This document shows positions 8,433 through 16,292 of a stretch of DNA of 64,000 nucleotides, piece by piece. The number at the start of each line of letters is the position of its first letter. Position 1 is the stretch's first letter. This stretch comes from Flavobacteriales bacterium (GTDB taxonomy: Bacteria; Bacteroidota; Bacteroidia; Flavobacteriales_D; Parvicellaceae): assembly GCA_018401455.1 (NCBI GenBank), contig JAGYKU010000005.1, positions 32,470 to 96,469 of the forward strand, given 5' to 3'. Below the pieces are notes generated by a model. It saw only the letters and a list, made by a program, of their open reading frames with translations, was not told where the DNA came from and made no database searches. The translations under genes and the position numbers were made by a program.

Positions 8433-10025
8433 TTAATTTGTCATATTAGATGCTATTTGTTTAGACTCTAAAATAACACATAGAGGGTAGTTGTTTAATT
8501 TCAAAATTTCTATAGCATTGCTTTTAGATGGAATGCCTTCTTTCAATTTATAATCAAATATAATTTCTTGTTTATCTATAGATTCCCCAAAATGAAATAA
8601 GTCAAATTCGTTTTTTAGCAAAGTAGTAAGTTCTATATCATGGGTTGAGACAAAAACATAACATTTTCGCTGATGTAGATAAGATAAAATTGCTTTTGCT
8701 GAGGCTATTCTTTCAATTGTATTAGTTCCCTTAAATAATTCATCCAATAGAATAAGATTGCTGTGTTCTGCATCACTTTCATTCAAAATTACTTTTATAG
8801 CACCTACTTCATTAAAAAAATAGCTACTTGCACTAGTTATGTCATCTGATATACGAATAACGGACTGTATTTTAAATAGAGGGTATGAAAATGAATTAGC
8901 AAAACAAGTGTTGAGAACTAATCCAGAAATACAATTGAGACCAATTGCCCGAATAAATGTGGTTTTACCCGACATATTTGAACCTGTCAATAAAAATGAT
9001 TTAGATGAACTTTTAAATGAATTGGTGACACAATTATTTATTAATGGATGTGACATGTCAACACCTTCGATGGATTTATTATTTAGGTTTATGTTTGGCA
9101 AACAATATGCTTTGGAACTTTTTCTCAAAGCGATAATTGAAATAATCATATCAACTTGACCTATAAAATTGAATACATCTTCAATTTCTTTTCTTTTCGT
9201 TTTTAATTTTCCAATAACACTAAAAAGCAATAGGGGCTCTAACAAGAATGTGATTTTAATAAGTTCTAGAAGAAACCAATAGGCAACCTCAACATCACTT
9301 TCTATTTTTTGTTCTAATTTAAAAACCGCTATTCTTCGTTTAACTTGATCGATTATTTTTAATGATTGTTTCCTATTTTTGAATAAAGGAGAGAGTTGCT
9401 CGAATTTCATCAACTTTTTTGCTACTCCGCTTAGAGTAAGTAGTAGAGGGATAGAGTCTATATATAGATTTACATTTAATTTATTGTAATAATGAATTGC
9501 TGTATGAATAGGAACTAAAGTGAGTGTAATGAGGATGAAGTTCGGATTAAAAAAACTCAAAAAAATGGAAATTAATGCTGTGATAGATAATAGAGGAATC
9601 ATAAAAAACCACCTTGGAAGTTTTAAGTGTTTACCTTGAAATAAATAAGGTAAATAATATGCTTTTCTTGAGTTTAATTTACCGAGTAAGTATTGAATTT
9701 TAGATATTTCTTCGGGGCAGTTTTCTAAATCAGATATAACCTTTTCTTGTTCTGAAAATTGATCTGAATTCCATTCAATACTTCTTAAACGATGATATAA
9801 ATATTGTTGTCCAACTTTAGAAGAAGTGCGGTCTATGTATGTGAAGAACAAATCCATATCCAAATCTTTCCAAATTTGATCAGAAATTAATTGAAATGAA
9901 CCTGAATTATCTTTTTTTGCATGATAATTCTCAATTAATTTAAAATTAAAATTATCACCCTTTAATTGACCAAATGAATCTTTTAATTGGGCTAGTCGCT
10001 TTCTTTTTCTAGAGAAAAAAATCAT
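8433..10025 (-). CDS. Membrane-anchored MutS-like ATPase
   Basis: A 530-residue protein. Residues ~50-125 resemble the MutS core/lever segment (LDMDLFFTYIDRTSSKVGQQ). Two hydrophobic helices lie at ~139-160 and ~163-181, with a weaker one at ~250-272. Residues ~320-500 are a MutS-type ABC ATPase: Walker A GSNMSGKTT at 348-356, Walker B LILLDEL at 424-430, and the STHD switch histidine at 460-463. The N-terminal mismatch-recognition domain with its Phe-x-Glu wedge is absent, so mismatch repair is unlikely. Related membrane MutS-like proteins occur in Bacteroidota but I know of no established role. Its ATG overlaps the stop of the XRE gene by 4 bp, indicating translational coupling. Confidence 0.85.
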   Translation of the reverse strand: MIFFSRKRKRLAQLKDSFGQLKGDNFNFKLIENYHAKKDNSGSFQLISDQIWKDLDMDLFFTYIDRTSSKVGQQYLYHRLRSIEWNSDQFSEQEKVISDLENCPEEISKIQYLLGKLNSRKAYYLPYLFQGKHLKLPRWFFMIPLLSITALISIFLSFFNPNFILITLTLVPIHTAIHYYNKLNVNLYIDSIPLLLTLSGVAKKLMKFEQLSPLFKNRKQSLKIIDQVKRRIAVFKLEQKIESDVEVAYWFLLELIKITFLLEPLLLFSVIGKLKTKRKEIEDVFNFIGQVDMIISIIALRKSSKAYCLPNINLNNKSIEGVDMSHPLINNCVTNSFKSSSKSFLLTGSNMSGKTTFIRAIGLNCISGLVLNTCFANSFSYPLFKIQSVIRISDDITSASSYFFNEVGAIKVILNESDAEHSNLILLDELFKGTNTIERIASAKAILSYLHQRKCYVFVSTHDIELTTLLKNEFDLFHFGESIDKQEIIFDYKLKEGIPSKSNAIEILKLNNYPLCVILESKQIASNMTN

Positions 10026-10240
10026 AAATCAACTATTTTATCTTCAACGTATTCAAGAATATCACCCGGTTGGCATTCTAACACTTTGCAAAGAGCCTCT
10101 AATGTAGAGAATCTAATTGCTTTTCCTTTTCCTGTTTTCAATATCGATAGATTTACGACAGAAATATCAACTTTTTCGGATAGTTCTTTTAATTGCATTT
10201 TTCGCTTCGCAAGCATTACATCTAAGTTTACTATAATCAT
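10022..10240 (-). CDS. Small XRE-family (YozG-like) transcriptional regulator
   Basis: A 72-residue Cro/C1-type helix-turn-helix protein with no other domain. The features LDVMLAKRKM, LKELSEKVDISVVNLSILK, FSTLEALCKVL and CQPGDILEY are the standard pattern. These stand-alone regulators are usually next to a small membrane protein gene, as here (17-bp gap upstream). It overlaps the MutS-like gene by four bases and probably controls this operon; its operator is unknown. Confidence 0.9.
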   Translation of the reverse strand: MIIVNLDVMLAKRKMQLKELSEKVDISVVNLSILKTGKGKAIRFSTLEALCKVLECQPGDILEYVEDKIVDL

Positions 10241-10257
10241 GCCATAAACTATGAATG

Positions 10258-10762
10258 TTATATAGTTAGTGATTGTTCGAAAGATTCGTAGAATTCTTTA
10301 AAATTTTTCTCATTTCTATTCCATGAGAAACTTCCAAAAATAGTTATTGAGGTAATCTTAATTTGTGAGCCAGCATCATTGTGAACTATTTCAATATAAA
10401 TATTTTCTCCCAAGTCCAGAAATTCTGGTGAAGTAGTAGTTAAAATTTGATAGTTCTCCAGTTAGTGTCAACTAATTTAAATTTAGTAGAACTTATTACT
10501 TCAAGAAGTTTTTCGTACAACAATTTTGGTGGAATTTCAGATTTAGAAATAGTTTCTTTTTTATCCAAAAAGAAATTGTAGGAACTCAAAAACCAAGTTT
10601 TGTATTTTAGGTTTTTCCTTACGAGTAAATTAAAAAGAAGAAGTCCGATTGGAATAAAGAATACAATTAGAGAAAGAAGAGGTTCGCCTGTTAGATGACT
10701 TAACACTTTATACAAAACAAAGATGAGTAAACTAAAATGAGAGGTAAATTACTTTTATTCAT
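10258..10762 (-). pseudogene. Small membrane protein of unknown function, frameshifted
   Basis: I do not recognise the family. The clearest open piece, about 91 codons from a TTG at 10715, runs from a hydrophobic helix (LLSLIVFFIPIGLLLFNLLV) into a soluble domain and ends after WRTIKF. Adding one A at about 10445 continues it as ILTTTSPEFLDLGENIYIEI through to a stop at 10258. A second suspected shift near 10720 would join it to an ATG at 10762, whose codons (NKSNLPLILVYSSLF) would supply another membrane helix. That gives about 168 residues: two helices and a roughly 110-residue cytoplasmic domain. It would be the first gene of the islet operon. Both breaks are in homopolymers, so they may be sequence errors. 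Confidence 0.55.
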
Positions 10763-10783
10763 GATAAATTATTTTATTCTAAA

Positions 10784-10791
10784 CAAAAGTA
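10784..10791 (-). promoter_or_regulatory. Possible -7 element of the islet operon
   Basis: On the minus strand TACTTTTG matches TAnnTTTG, 22 bp before the ATG at 10762. No well-spaced -33 element is visible. Confidence 0.35.
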
Positions 10792-10831
10792 ACGAAAAAA
10801 ACAATATAATTAATGTTTATCATTAAATTAT

Positions 10832-10857
10832 GTGGGTTCGAACCCCATCATCCACCC
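10832..10857 (+). repeat. Putative attachment site (right), detached tRNA-His 3' end
   Basis: An exact copy of 8332-8357. No 5' half of a tRNA precedes it; the upstream DNA is AT-rich and contains the promoter region of the minus-strand operon. Confidence 0.75.
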
Positions 10858-10861
10858 TGAT

Positions 10862-10893
10862 AAAGCCGATTCTTAATTGAGTCGGCTTTTTTT
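10862..10893 (+). terminator. Terminator following the detached tRNA-His end
   Basis: aaagccga pairs with tcggcttt across ttcttaattgag and a run of T follows. It fits an original tRNA-His terminator displaced by insertion. Confidence 0.7.
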
Positions 10894-11031
10894 TATGTCT
10901 AGAAAGTTTTAAAAATACTTGGTCTGGGGAGATTCAAATCTTTTATTATTTATTCTCGCCCTTGCTCGATTACGAGAAAAAATATCACAAAAGTTAATAA
11001 TTGGTGAATAAAGCATTTGAATTATAGGAAT

Positions 11032-11793
11032 CTAAACAACCCTCCTTATCAATCTCAAACGATGTGTATATTGTTTCATTGACTCATCAAAAATTCCTTG
11101 GCTGTCTAGTAAATCTATTTTTACTCTTCCAGATGCATGAATGATTTTACCTGGTTCTGTGATGATTCCAACGTGTGTTATTTTGCCTTCTTCATTGTCG
11201 AAAAATGCCAAATCTCCAGTTTCTGAAGTTTCTACAAATGGTACGTCAAAGCCATGTTCTGCTTGCTGATAGGCATCTCTTGGCAATTGAATGCCACAAA
11301 GTTTAAAAACAATTTGTGAAAATCCTGAACAATCGATGCCGAAAGGAGACCTGCCTCCCCAAAGATAAGGAGTGTTGAGGTACATCATGGCGTAGTCTAA
11401 AATTTTGCTCGTGTGTTTGGTATTTGGCAAACCTTCAAAAGGTACTTTTTCATCTCTAATGCTTATTTTACTTTGATGTAAATAGGGAAGGGTAGCACCC
11501 AACGTAATATTTCTGTTTTCGCCTTTATAGTTTATAGCACCAACCAAACTTCCGCAAAGTGGAAATTCATTCAGCGACAATTCATCAAATTCTTTATTGT
11601 TGATTTCTGTGAATTGTTTTCGACAAATCCAACCTTCATATTGGTCGTAGGCATTTTTAATTTTCACCCATTTTTCATGTTCATCAATGACTTCGTAGTG
11701 TTCTCCAAACAATAATTGTGAAATAATTTCAGCCTTGTCTGAAGGTTCTGCTCTACATGGAATAATAGATAATGTTGCAATACCGTATGACAT
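11032..11793 (-). CDS. NlpC/P60 (C40) peptidase with N-terminal SH3 domain
   Basis: A 253-residue cell-wall peptidase of the YkfC type, which cleaves gamma-D-Glu-diamino-acid bonds in peptidoglycan fragments. Residues ~5-65 form a bacterial SH3-like domain (EHYEVIDEHEKWVKI, EGWICRKQF). The catalytic domain starts near 130 with YLWGG; the nucleophile is Cys155 in GIDCSGF, the histidine is His207 in THVGII, and the third residue is probably His219 in IIHASG. No signal peptide is visible, suggesting turnover of imported muropeptides, or export by an unseen route. It stands alone. Confidence 0.9.
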   Translation of the reverse strand: MSYGIATLSIIPCRAEPSDKAEIISQLLFGEHYEVIDEHEKWVKIKNAYDQYEGWICRKQFTEINNKEFDELSLNEFPLCGSLVGAINYKGENRNITLGATLPYLHQSKISIRDEKVPFEGLPNTKHTSKILDYAMMYLNTPYLWGGRSPFGIDCSGFSQIVFKLCGIQLPRDAYQQAEHGFDVPFVETSETGDLAFFDNEEGKITHVGIITEPGKIIHASGRVKIDLLDSQGIFDESMKQYTHRLRLIRRVV

Positions 11794-11911
11794 TTTGGTC
11801 TAGATTTAATAAAATAATATAATACTACAAACTTACTTTTTAAACCCCCAAAAAGTATGGACAAAAGAAATACTTTTTAACCATACTTTGGTAATTAAGG
11901 TAATTGTGTGA

Positions 11912-12124
11912 CTAATGATCGTGACAGTGCACATCATATTTATTTCCATCAGCATCAGTATATCCACTTGTTTCAAGTGCTTCTAAATCGTCACCACATT
12001 TTTCGCCTAATTCTACTTCTCCTGTTGGACCATCATAATGACATTCGTGACACTCTTCTTTGTTGCAAGATGCAAATGTTAATGCAAAAGCAGCAACTAA
12101 CAATAGTACTTGTTTTTTCTTCAT
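11912..12124 (-). CDS. Small Cys/His-rich lipoprotein of the metal-uptake cluster
   Basis: A 70-residue secreted lipoprotein. A hydrophobic signal ends in the lipobox FASC (Cys20). The mature part has a CHECHYD motif, a further Cys at about 43 and a C-terminal VHCHDH tail, so it could bind a transition metal. It starts 2 bp after the TonB receptor stop and must share its transcript. It is probably an accessory metal chaperone or surface binder for that receptor; this is inferred from context only. The two stretches either side of it contain no other gene. Confidence 0.75.
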   Translation of the reverse strand: MKKKQVLLLVAAFALTFASCNKEECHECHYDGPTGEVELGEKCGDDLEALETSGYTDADGNKYDVHCHDH

Positions 12125-12126
12125 GA

Positions 12127-14373
12127 TTATTTGTTTTGATTATTAATAATTTGTATTTTGAGACTGATATAAAAATTTCTACCTGGGTTGTAAATCCCAA
12201 AGTTCTTGATGTAAGAAACGTGATTAAAATAGGTTTCGTTCAGTAAGTTTCTAACTCCGATTCCCAATGTAAATGGAACTTTAGTGGCTTTGTGATATTG
12301 AACTCCTAGATTAAATATTTGGTAAGCATCTGTTTGTGTTTCATTGGCTCCATAATGAATTTGGTCAGCGTAATAAATATGCTGCACAGAGAGAGATAAA
12401 TTATTGCTGTTTTTATCTTTTATCAAATCATATTTAACCTGAGTGTTGATATTATTCTGCGGTATAAAAGGTAGATTGTCATTTTCGTTAATATAAGCTC
12501 TAACATAGGCAATATTACTTTCTATATGTAAATTGTGCGCAAAATGTGGGTGGTAGTGCAATGCTAATTCTCCTCCATAAATGGTTGCTTCTGGAGCGTC
12601 TTTGTATTCAAAAAGCATAAATTCGTTTAGGAATTGATTTTGATTTTCTAAATATTTAAAATTATTCAAATGGGTATAAAAAGGATTGACAATCATTTCG
12701 AAATGTTCCAATTTAAGAGTGTAAGCAAAATCCAATTGCATAGATCTCTCTACTGCAAGACTTCTATCTCCCACTTCATAACGTACACTTCCATGATGTA
12801 CACCATTGGCAAGTAATTCTGATGCATTAGGTGCTCTAGTTCCTGAAGAAACATTTAACCTGAAATCATGTTTTTTCAAATGATATCTAACACCAGCAGA
12901 GTAGTTCAAACCTTCGTACGTTTGATTAAAAGCAGTATCTATTTCTTCTTGAAGTGGTACATTTAAAACCCTCCAGTCGTATCTCAATCCTCCTTGTAAA
13001 ACCAATTTCTCGAATTTTTTAGTGTATAAAGAATACACTCCAAAATCTGTTGATGTAAGGTCGGGTAGAATAATTTCTGGAGCGAAAGGTCTATTCACAT
13101 TATTTTGGTGCATACCTTGAGAACCAACGATTAAATTACTTGTTGCATTAAATTCATAATTTGAGTTGATATTGTAAAATACATTTCTTAATTTCAAATC
13201 AATATCAGAAATGGTAATTTTATCTTCATGTTCTTGAAGATGATTGGAAGTGAATCCTAAATTGGCTTGAATGGTATTTTTATTGAGATAAAATTTGTTT
13301 TCAAAAAGTGCAAAATGATTATTTGTAATCTGGGCTGGAACAGTATTGTTTCTCGCTTGAATGTCACCCATAAACATTTCTGGAAAAACAATTGAATCAT
13401 GCGAATGTCCTGGAATTCCAACTCTACTTTGATTGTATTGATATCTTAAATTAGCCACCCATTTGTTTTTGGTAAAACCCACAGAAGTTTTTAGACTTTG
13501 CTCTTTAAATCTTGAGTTTTTCGCATACAATCCATTTCCCATTTGATAATCGGCATGATTTCTAATTCCACCATATATGTTGAATCGCAATAATTTACCG
13601 CTAGTTTTAATTGACATTCTTTGAGTATATCCTATCGTATTTGTCTCAAATCTAGAAATTGAAGTAACTTCAGTTTGGTAGGAAGGGGCATAATTCTCAT
13701 CATTAAAATACAAAACTCCTCCAAGTGCATCTGCACCATATAAAAGAGATGCGGGCCCCTTAATAACCTCTACAGAACCAATTCCCAATTCCGTAACAGC
13801 CATTCCATGATCTTCGCCCCATTGTTGGTTTTCAATTCTTAATCCATTGAGATAGGTTACGATTCTAGAACCTGAAAGTCCACGAATCGAAGGTTTTGAA
13901 ATTCCAACTCCCATTGTAGTTTGTGAAACACCAGGAATATTTTCGAGCATTTCACCTAAAGTTGCTCCAGAAATTGTATTGATATCGTCAATACTTCTTT
14001 TACTGACATTGACAATTGCATTTTTTTGCAAAGTACTTGATCCTACTGAAATCAATACCTCATCTAATTGAATATGACCTTCTTCTATTTCAAAAATTAA
14101 AGTATCACCAGATTGATATTCATTGATTTCAAAAATTTCGGTATTGTAATTTTTTGCTGAAATTTGAAATTGTAGTTTTTTACCAACGGCAATTGTCTCG
14201 AAGAATCCATCTTGATTCGTGGTTATTATCTGCTGTTGTGATAAGTTAAAAACAGAGGCTTCTGCTACAGGTTTATTATTGGATTTTTGAACTACTTTAC
14301 CTACAATTTCATTTTGTGAAATTGAAATCAAATGAAGTGCTGTAAAAAAGATGAATAATATTATTTCTTTCAT
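12127..14373 (-). CDS. TonB-dependent outer-membrane receptor, probably for zinc or another metal
   Basis: About 748 residues. The start at 14373 is chosen because it opens a typical signal peptide (MKEIILFIFF...ISQNE); the frame continues 51 bp further up, but that would cover the operators. Order: signal peptide, CarboxypepD_reg-like domain (GKVVQKSNNKPVAEASVFN), plug domain (~115-225: SVEVIKGPASLLYGADALGGV), then a 22-strand type barrel ending in the terminal aromatic signature FYISLKIQI. It imports a ligand across the outer membrane with TonB energy. The Fur-family regulator gene is divergent with two palindromes between them, and a Cys/His-rich lipoprotein follows, which points to a metal ion. 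Confidence 0.85.
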   Translation of the reverse strand: MKEIILFIFFTALHLISISQNEIVGKVVQKSNNKPVAEASVFNLSQQQIITTNQDGFFETIAVGKKLQFQISAKNYNTEIFEINEYQSGDTLIFEIEEGHIQLDEVLISVGSSTLQKNAIVNVSKRSIDDINTISGATLGEMLENIPGVSQTTMGVGISKPSIRGLSGSRIVTYLNGLRIENQQWGEDHGMAVTELGIGSVEVIKGPASLLYGADALGGVLYFNDENYAPSYQTEVTSISRFETNTIGYTQRMSIKTSGKLLRFNIYGGIRNHADYQMGNGLYAKNSRFKEQSLKTSVGFTKNKWVANLRYQYNQSRVGIPGHSHDSIVFPEMFMGDIQARNNTVPAQITNNHFALFENKFYLNKNTIQANLGFTSNHLQEHEDKITISDIDLKLRNVFYNINSNYEFNATSNLIVGSQGMHQNNVNRPFAPEIILPDLTSTDFGVYSLYTKKFEKLVLQGGLRYDWRVLNVPLQEEIDTAFNQTYEGLNYSAGVRYHLKKHDFRLNVSSGTRAPNASELLANGVHHGSVRYEVGDRSLAVERSMQLDFAYTLKLEHFEMIVNPFYTHLNNFKYLENQNQFLNEFMLFEYKDAPEATIYGGELALHYHPHFAHNLHIESNIAYVRAYINENDNLPFIPQNNINTQVKYDLIKDKNSNNLSLSVQHIYYADQIHYGANETQTDAYQIFNLGVQYHKATKVPFTLGIGVRNLLNETYFNHVSYIKNFGIYNPGRNFYISLKIQIINNQNK

Positions 14374-14378
14374 TATAT

Positions 14379-14395
14379 TTGCAATAATGTTGCAA
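14379..14395. promoter_or_regulatory. Fur/Zur-type operator, site A
   Basis: TTGCAATAATGTTGCAA is an inverted repeat (TTGCAA, 5 bp, TTGCAA) lying just upstream of the TonB receptor start. Confidence 0.65.
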
Positions 14396-14408
14396 AGATA
14401 TATAATTA

Positions 14409-14424
14409 TGCAACAATGTTGCAA
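14409..14424. promoter_or_regulatory. Fur/Zur-type operator, site B
   Basis: TGCAACAATGTTGCAA is a second palindrome of the same type, centred 29 bp from site A (about three helical turns) and 10 bp before the regulator's ATG. Binding here should repress both divergent transcripts, including the regulator's own. Confidence 0.65.
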
Positions 14425-14433
14425 TAAATAAAC

Positions 14434-14841
14434 ATGGAAAATTTACTAAAAAATAAAAATATTCGTGTCACACCTTTTAGAATGGACGTCTTACGTGTTT
14501 TTAATTCTTTTGAAAATGCTATTTCCTTGTCTCAAATAGAAGAAAAATTAGGTTCTTTTGATAGAATTACGTTGTATAGAACCTTAAAATCGTTTCAAGA
14601 AAATGGTTTGATTCACGAAATCGTAATGCCAGGCGACATAAAAAAATATGCCATGTGTGAAGAAAAATGTGGTCATAAAGAGCATAATCATCAACACGAG
14701 CACATACATTTTCATTGTAAAAAATGTAGTGAAGTATATTGTTTGGATATACCTGCTTTGCCAAATTTTCATTTTACCAATTATACCATAGAAAACGTTG
14801 AAATACAAGTAAAAGGAATTTGTGAGAAATGTCAAAAGTAA
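14434..14841 (+). CDS. Fur-family metal-responsive repressor (Zur-like)
   Basis: 135 residues. Residues 1-75 form the winged helix (RVTPFRMDVLRVF, ISLSQIEEKL, DRITLYRTLKSFQENGLIHEI). The dimerisation and metal-binding half carries a His cluster (HKEHNHQHEHIHFH) and two structural-zinc pairs, CKKC and CEKC. The metal cannot be read securely: Zur, Fur and PerR share this fold, but the linked TonB receptor and lipoprotein and the TGCAA palindromes favour zinc. Autoregulation is expected from site B. Confidence 0.85.
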   Translation: MENLLKNKNIRVTPFRMDVLRVFNSFENAISLSQIEEKLGSFDRITLYRTLKSFQENGLIHEIVMPGDIKKYAMCEEKCGHKEHNHQHEHIHFHCKKCSEVYCLDIPALPNFHFTNYTIENVEIQVKGICEKCQK

Positions 14842-14965
14842 TAACAAGATTGGTTGTTATATTTTATCATTAAAATGATGCATTTTTAAGTGCTATTTTC
14901 TATAACTTAAATTGTAGATATATAATAAACAAAAATAAAAAGACTATAAATCAAATAATTAAATC

Positions 14966-15040
14966 TATCTTTGCAGTCAATAAAGGAATGACATAAGATA
15001 ATAAATTGTCATTTCACTAAACAATTTATATGTCATTTCA
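14966..15040 (+). promoter_or_regulatory. Promoter and structured leader of the DEAD-box helicase
   Basis: A TAnnTTTG -7 element (TATCTTTG) lies at 14966-14973. The leader contains ggaatgaca (14985-14993), which can pair over nine positions (one G-U) with tgtcatttc at 15007-15015 or with an identical tgtcatttc at 15031-15039 that includes the start codon. The two pairings exclude each other, so this could be a translation switch. Confidence 0.45.
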
Positions 15041-16271
15041 AAATTTAGGGCTTTCCGATGCCCTGCTGAAAGCTATCAGCGAAAAAGGATACACTACACC
15101 TTCACCTATACAAACAAAAGCAATTCCTGAAATCTTACAAGGAAAAGATGTATTAGCATCAGCGCAAACAGGAACAGGAAAAACAGCAGGGTTTATTTTG
15201 CCGATATTACAGATATTATCGCAAAACCCTCCTCAGAAAAAAAGAGCCATTAAAACTTTAGTTTTGACACCAACCAGAGAGTTGGCTGCTCAAATTGAAG
15301 AAAATGCCAAAGAATATGGAAAGCATTTGGATATCAGATCAACTGTCATTTTTGGAGGTGTAAATCAAAATCCTCAAATAAGAGCATTGAGAAATGGTAT
15401 CGATATTTTAATCGCTACACCAGGAAGATTATTGGATTTGCACAATCAAGGAGAACTTTCTTTGAAACAAATTTCAATTTTAGTATTGGACGAAGCAGAT
15501 AGAATGTTAGACATGGGATTTGCTAGAGATATCAAACGTATTATGGATTTGATTCCTGCCAAAAGACAAAACTTATTGTTTTCTGCAACCTTTTCAAAAG
15601 AGATTAAAGAATTGGCGAATGGAATTTTATCTAATCCAGTAATGGTAGAGGCAACTCCAGAAAATACTACTGCTGAAAAGGTAAACCAAACAGTTTATAG
15701 AGTTGATAAAGGCTTAAAAACTGCTGTGACTATCAAAATGATTCAAGATGAAAATTGGACGCAAGCGTTGATTTTTACAAGAACCAAACATGGAGCTAAT
15801 AAACTTTGTGAAAAATTAGAAAAAGCAGGAATTAAATCTTCAGCTATTCACGGGAATAAAAGTCAAAATCACAGAACGAAATCATTAGAAGATTTTAAGT
15901 GTGGTAAGATAAAAATCTTAGTCGCTACAGATATTGCAGCAAGAGGTTTGGATATTCCACTTTTACCTCACGTAATGAATTTTGAATTGCCTAATGTTCC
16001 AGAAGATTATGTTCACAGAATCGGAAGAACAGGTAGAGCAGGAGCAAGCGGAGAAGCAGTTTCGCTTGTTGATATAGATGAAATGCCTTATTTAAGAGGT
16101 ATCGAAAAATTATTAGGAGAATCAATGAACGCAGGTGTTATTACAGGTTTTGAACCTACCAATGAGCCTACCAAAAACATTGAAAAGAAAAAGAATTTCA
16201 GAAGACCAGGGCAACATGCTAATGACAGAAGAAAACCTGCTGCTAAGACATTCAATAAGGCAAAAAGGTAA
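15030..16271 (+). CDS. DEAD-box ATP-dependent RNA helicase, RhlE-like
   Basis: 413 residues with the complete helicase core. The Q motif is in residues 3-28; Walker A AQTGTGKT is at 45-52, PTREL at 81-85, TPGR at 130-133, DEAD at 154-157 and SAT at 185-187. In the second RecA domain are ARGLD and [10 protein letters not shown]. The C-terminal ~30 residues are basic ([16 protein letters not shown]) and probably bind RNA. It unwinds short RNA duplexes, likely in ribosome assembly or cold adaptation. It is monocistronic, with its own promoter and a repeat-bearing leader that may allow autoregulation. Confidence 0.92.
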   Translation: MSFQNLGLSDALLKAISEKGYTTPSPIQTKAIPEILQGKDVLASAQTGTGKTAGFILPILQILSQNPPQKKRAIKTLVLTPTRELAAQIEENAKEYGKHLDIRSTVIFGGVNQNPQIRALRNGIDILIATPGRLLDLHNQGELSLKQISILVLDEADRMLDMGFARDIKRIMDLIPAKRQNLLFSATFSKEIKELANGILSNPVMVEATPENTTAEKVNQTVYRVDKGLKTAVTIKMIQDENWTQALIFTRTKHGANKLCEKLEKAGIKSSAIHGNKSQNHRTKSLEDFKCGKIKILVATDIAARGLDIPLLPHVMNFELPNVPEDYVHRIGRTGRAGASGEAVSLVDIDEMPYLRGIEKLLGESMNAGVITGFEPTNEPTKNIEKKKNFRRPGQHANDRRKPAAKTFNKAKR

Positions 16272-16292
16272 TGTTATTTTTTAAATTTAAAA

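Larger units (their letters stand above)
8358..10857. mobile_element. Putative tRNA-His-integrated genomic islet (2.5 kb, no integrase)
   Basis: Direct 26-bp copies of the tRNA-His 3' end bracket 2.5 kb in the arrangement left by tyrosine-recombinase integration into a tRNA: an intact tRNA on one side and a 3' fragment on the other. Each copy is followed by its own hairpin terminator (8364-8396 and 10862-10893), as if the second were the displaced original terminator of the tRNA. The cargo is one minus-strand operon: membrane protein, XRE regulator and MutS-like membrane ATPase. There is no integrase, so it would be a non-autonomous or decayed element. The alternative is a remnant of a duplicated tRNA-His gene. 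Confidence 0.6.

Noticed and set aside
10832..10893. A second functional tRNA-His
   Set aside because: Only the 3' 26 bases are present; no D arm, anticodon arm or 5' acceptor strand precedes them.
14374..14424. Upstream extension of the TonB receptor (17 more codons)
   Set aside because: It would cover both operator palindromes and has no signal-peptide character; the ATG at 14373 starts a normal signal peptide.
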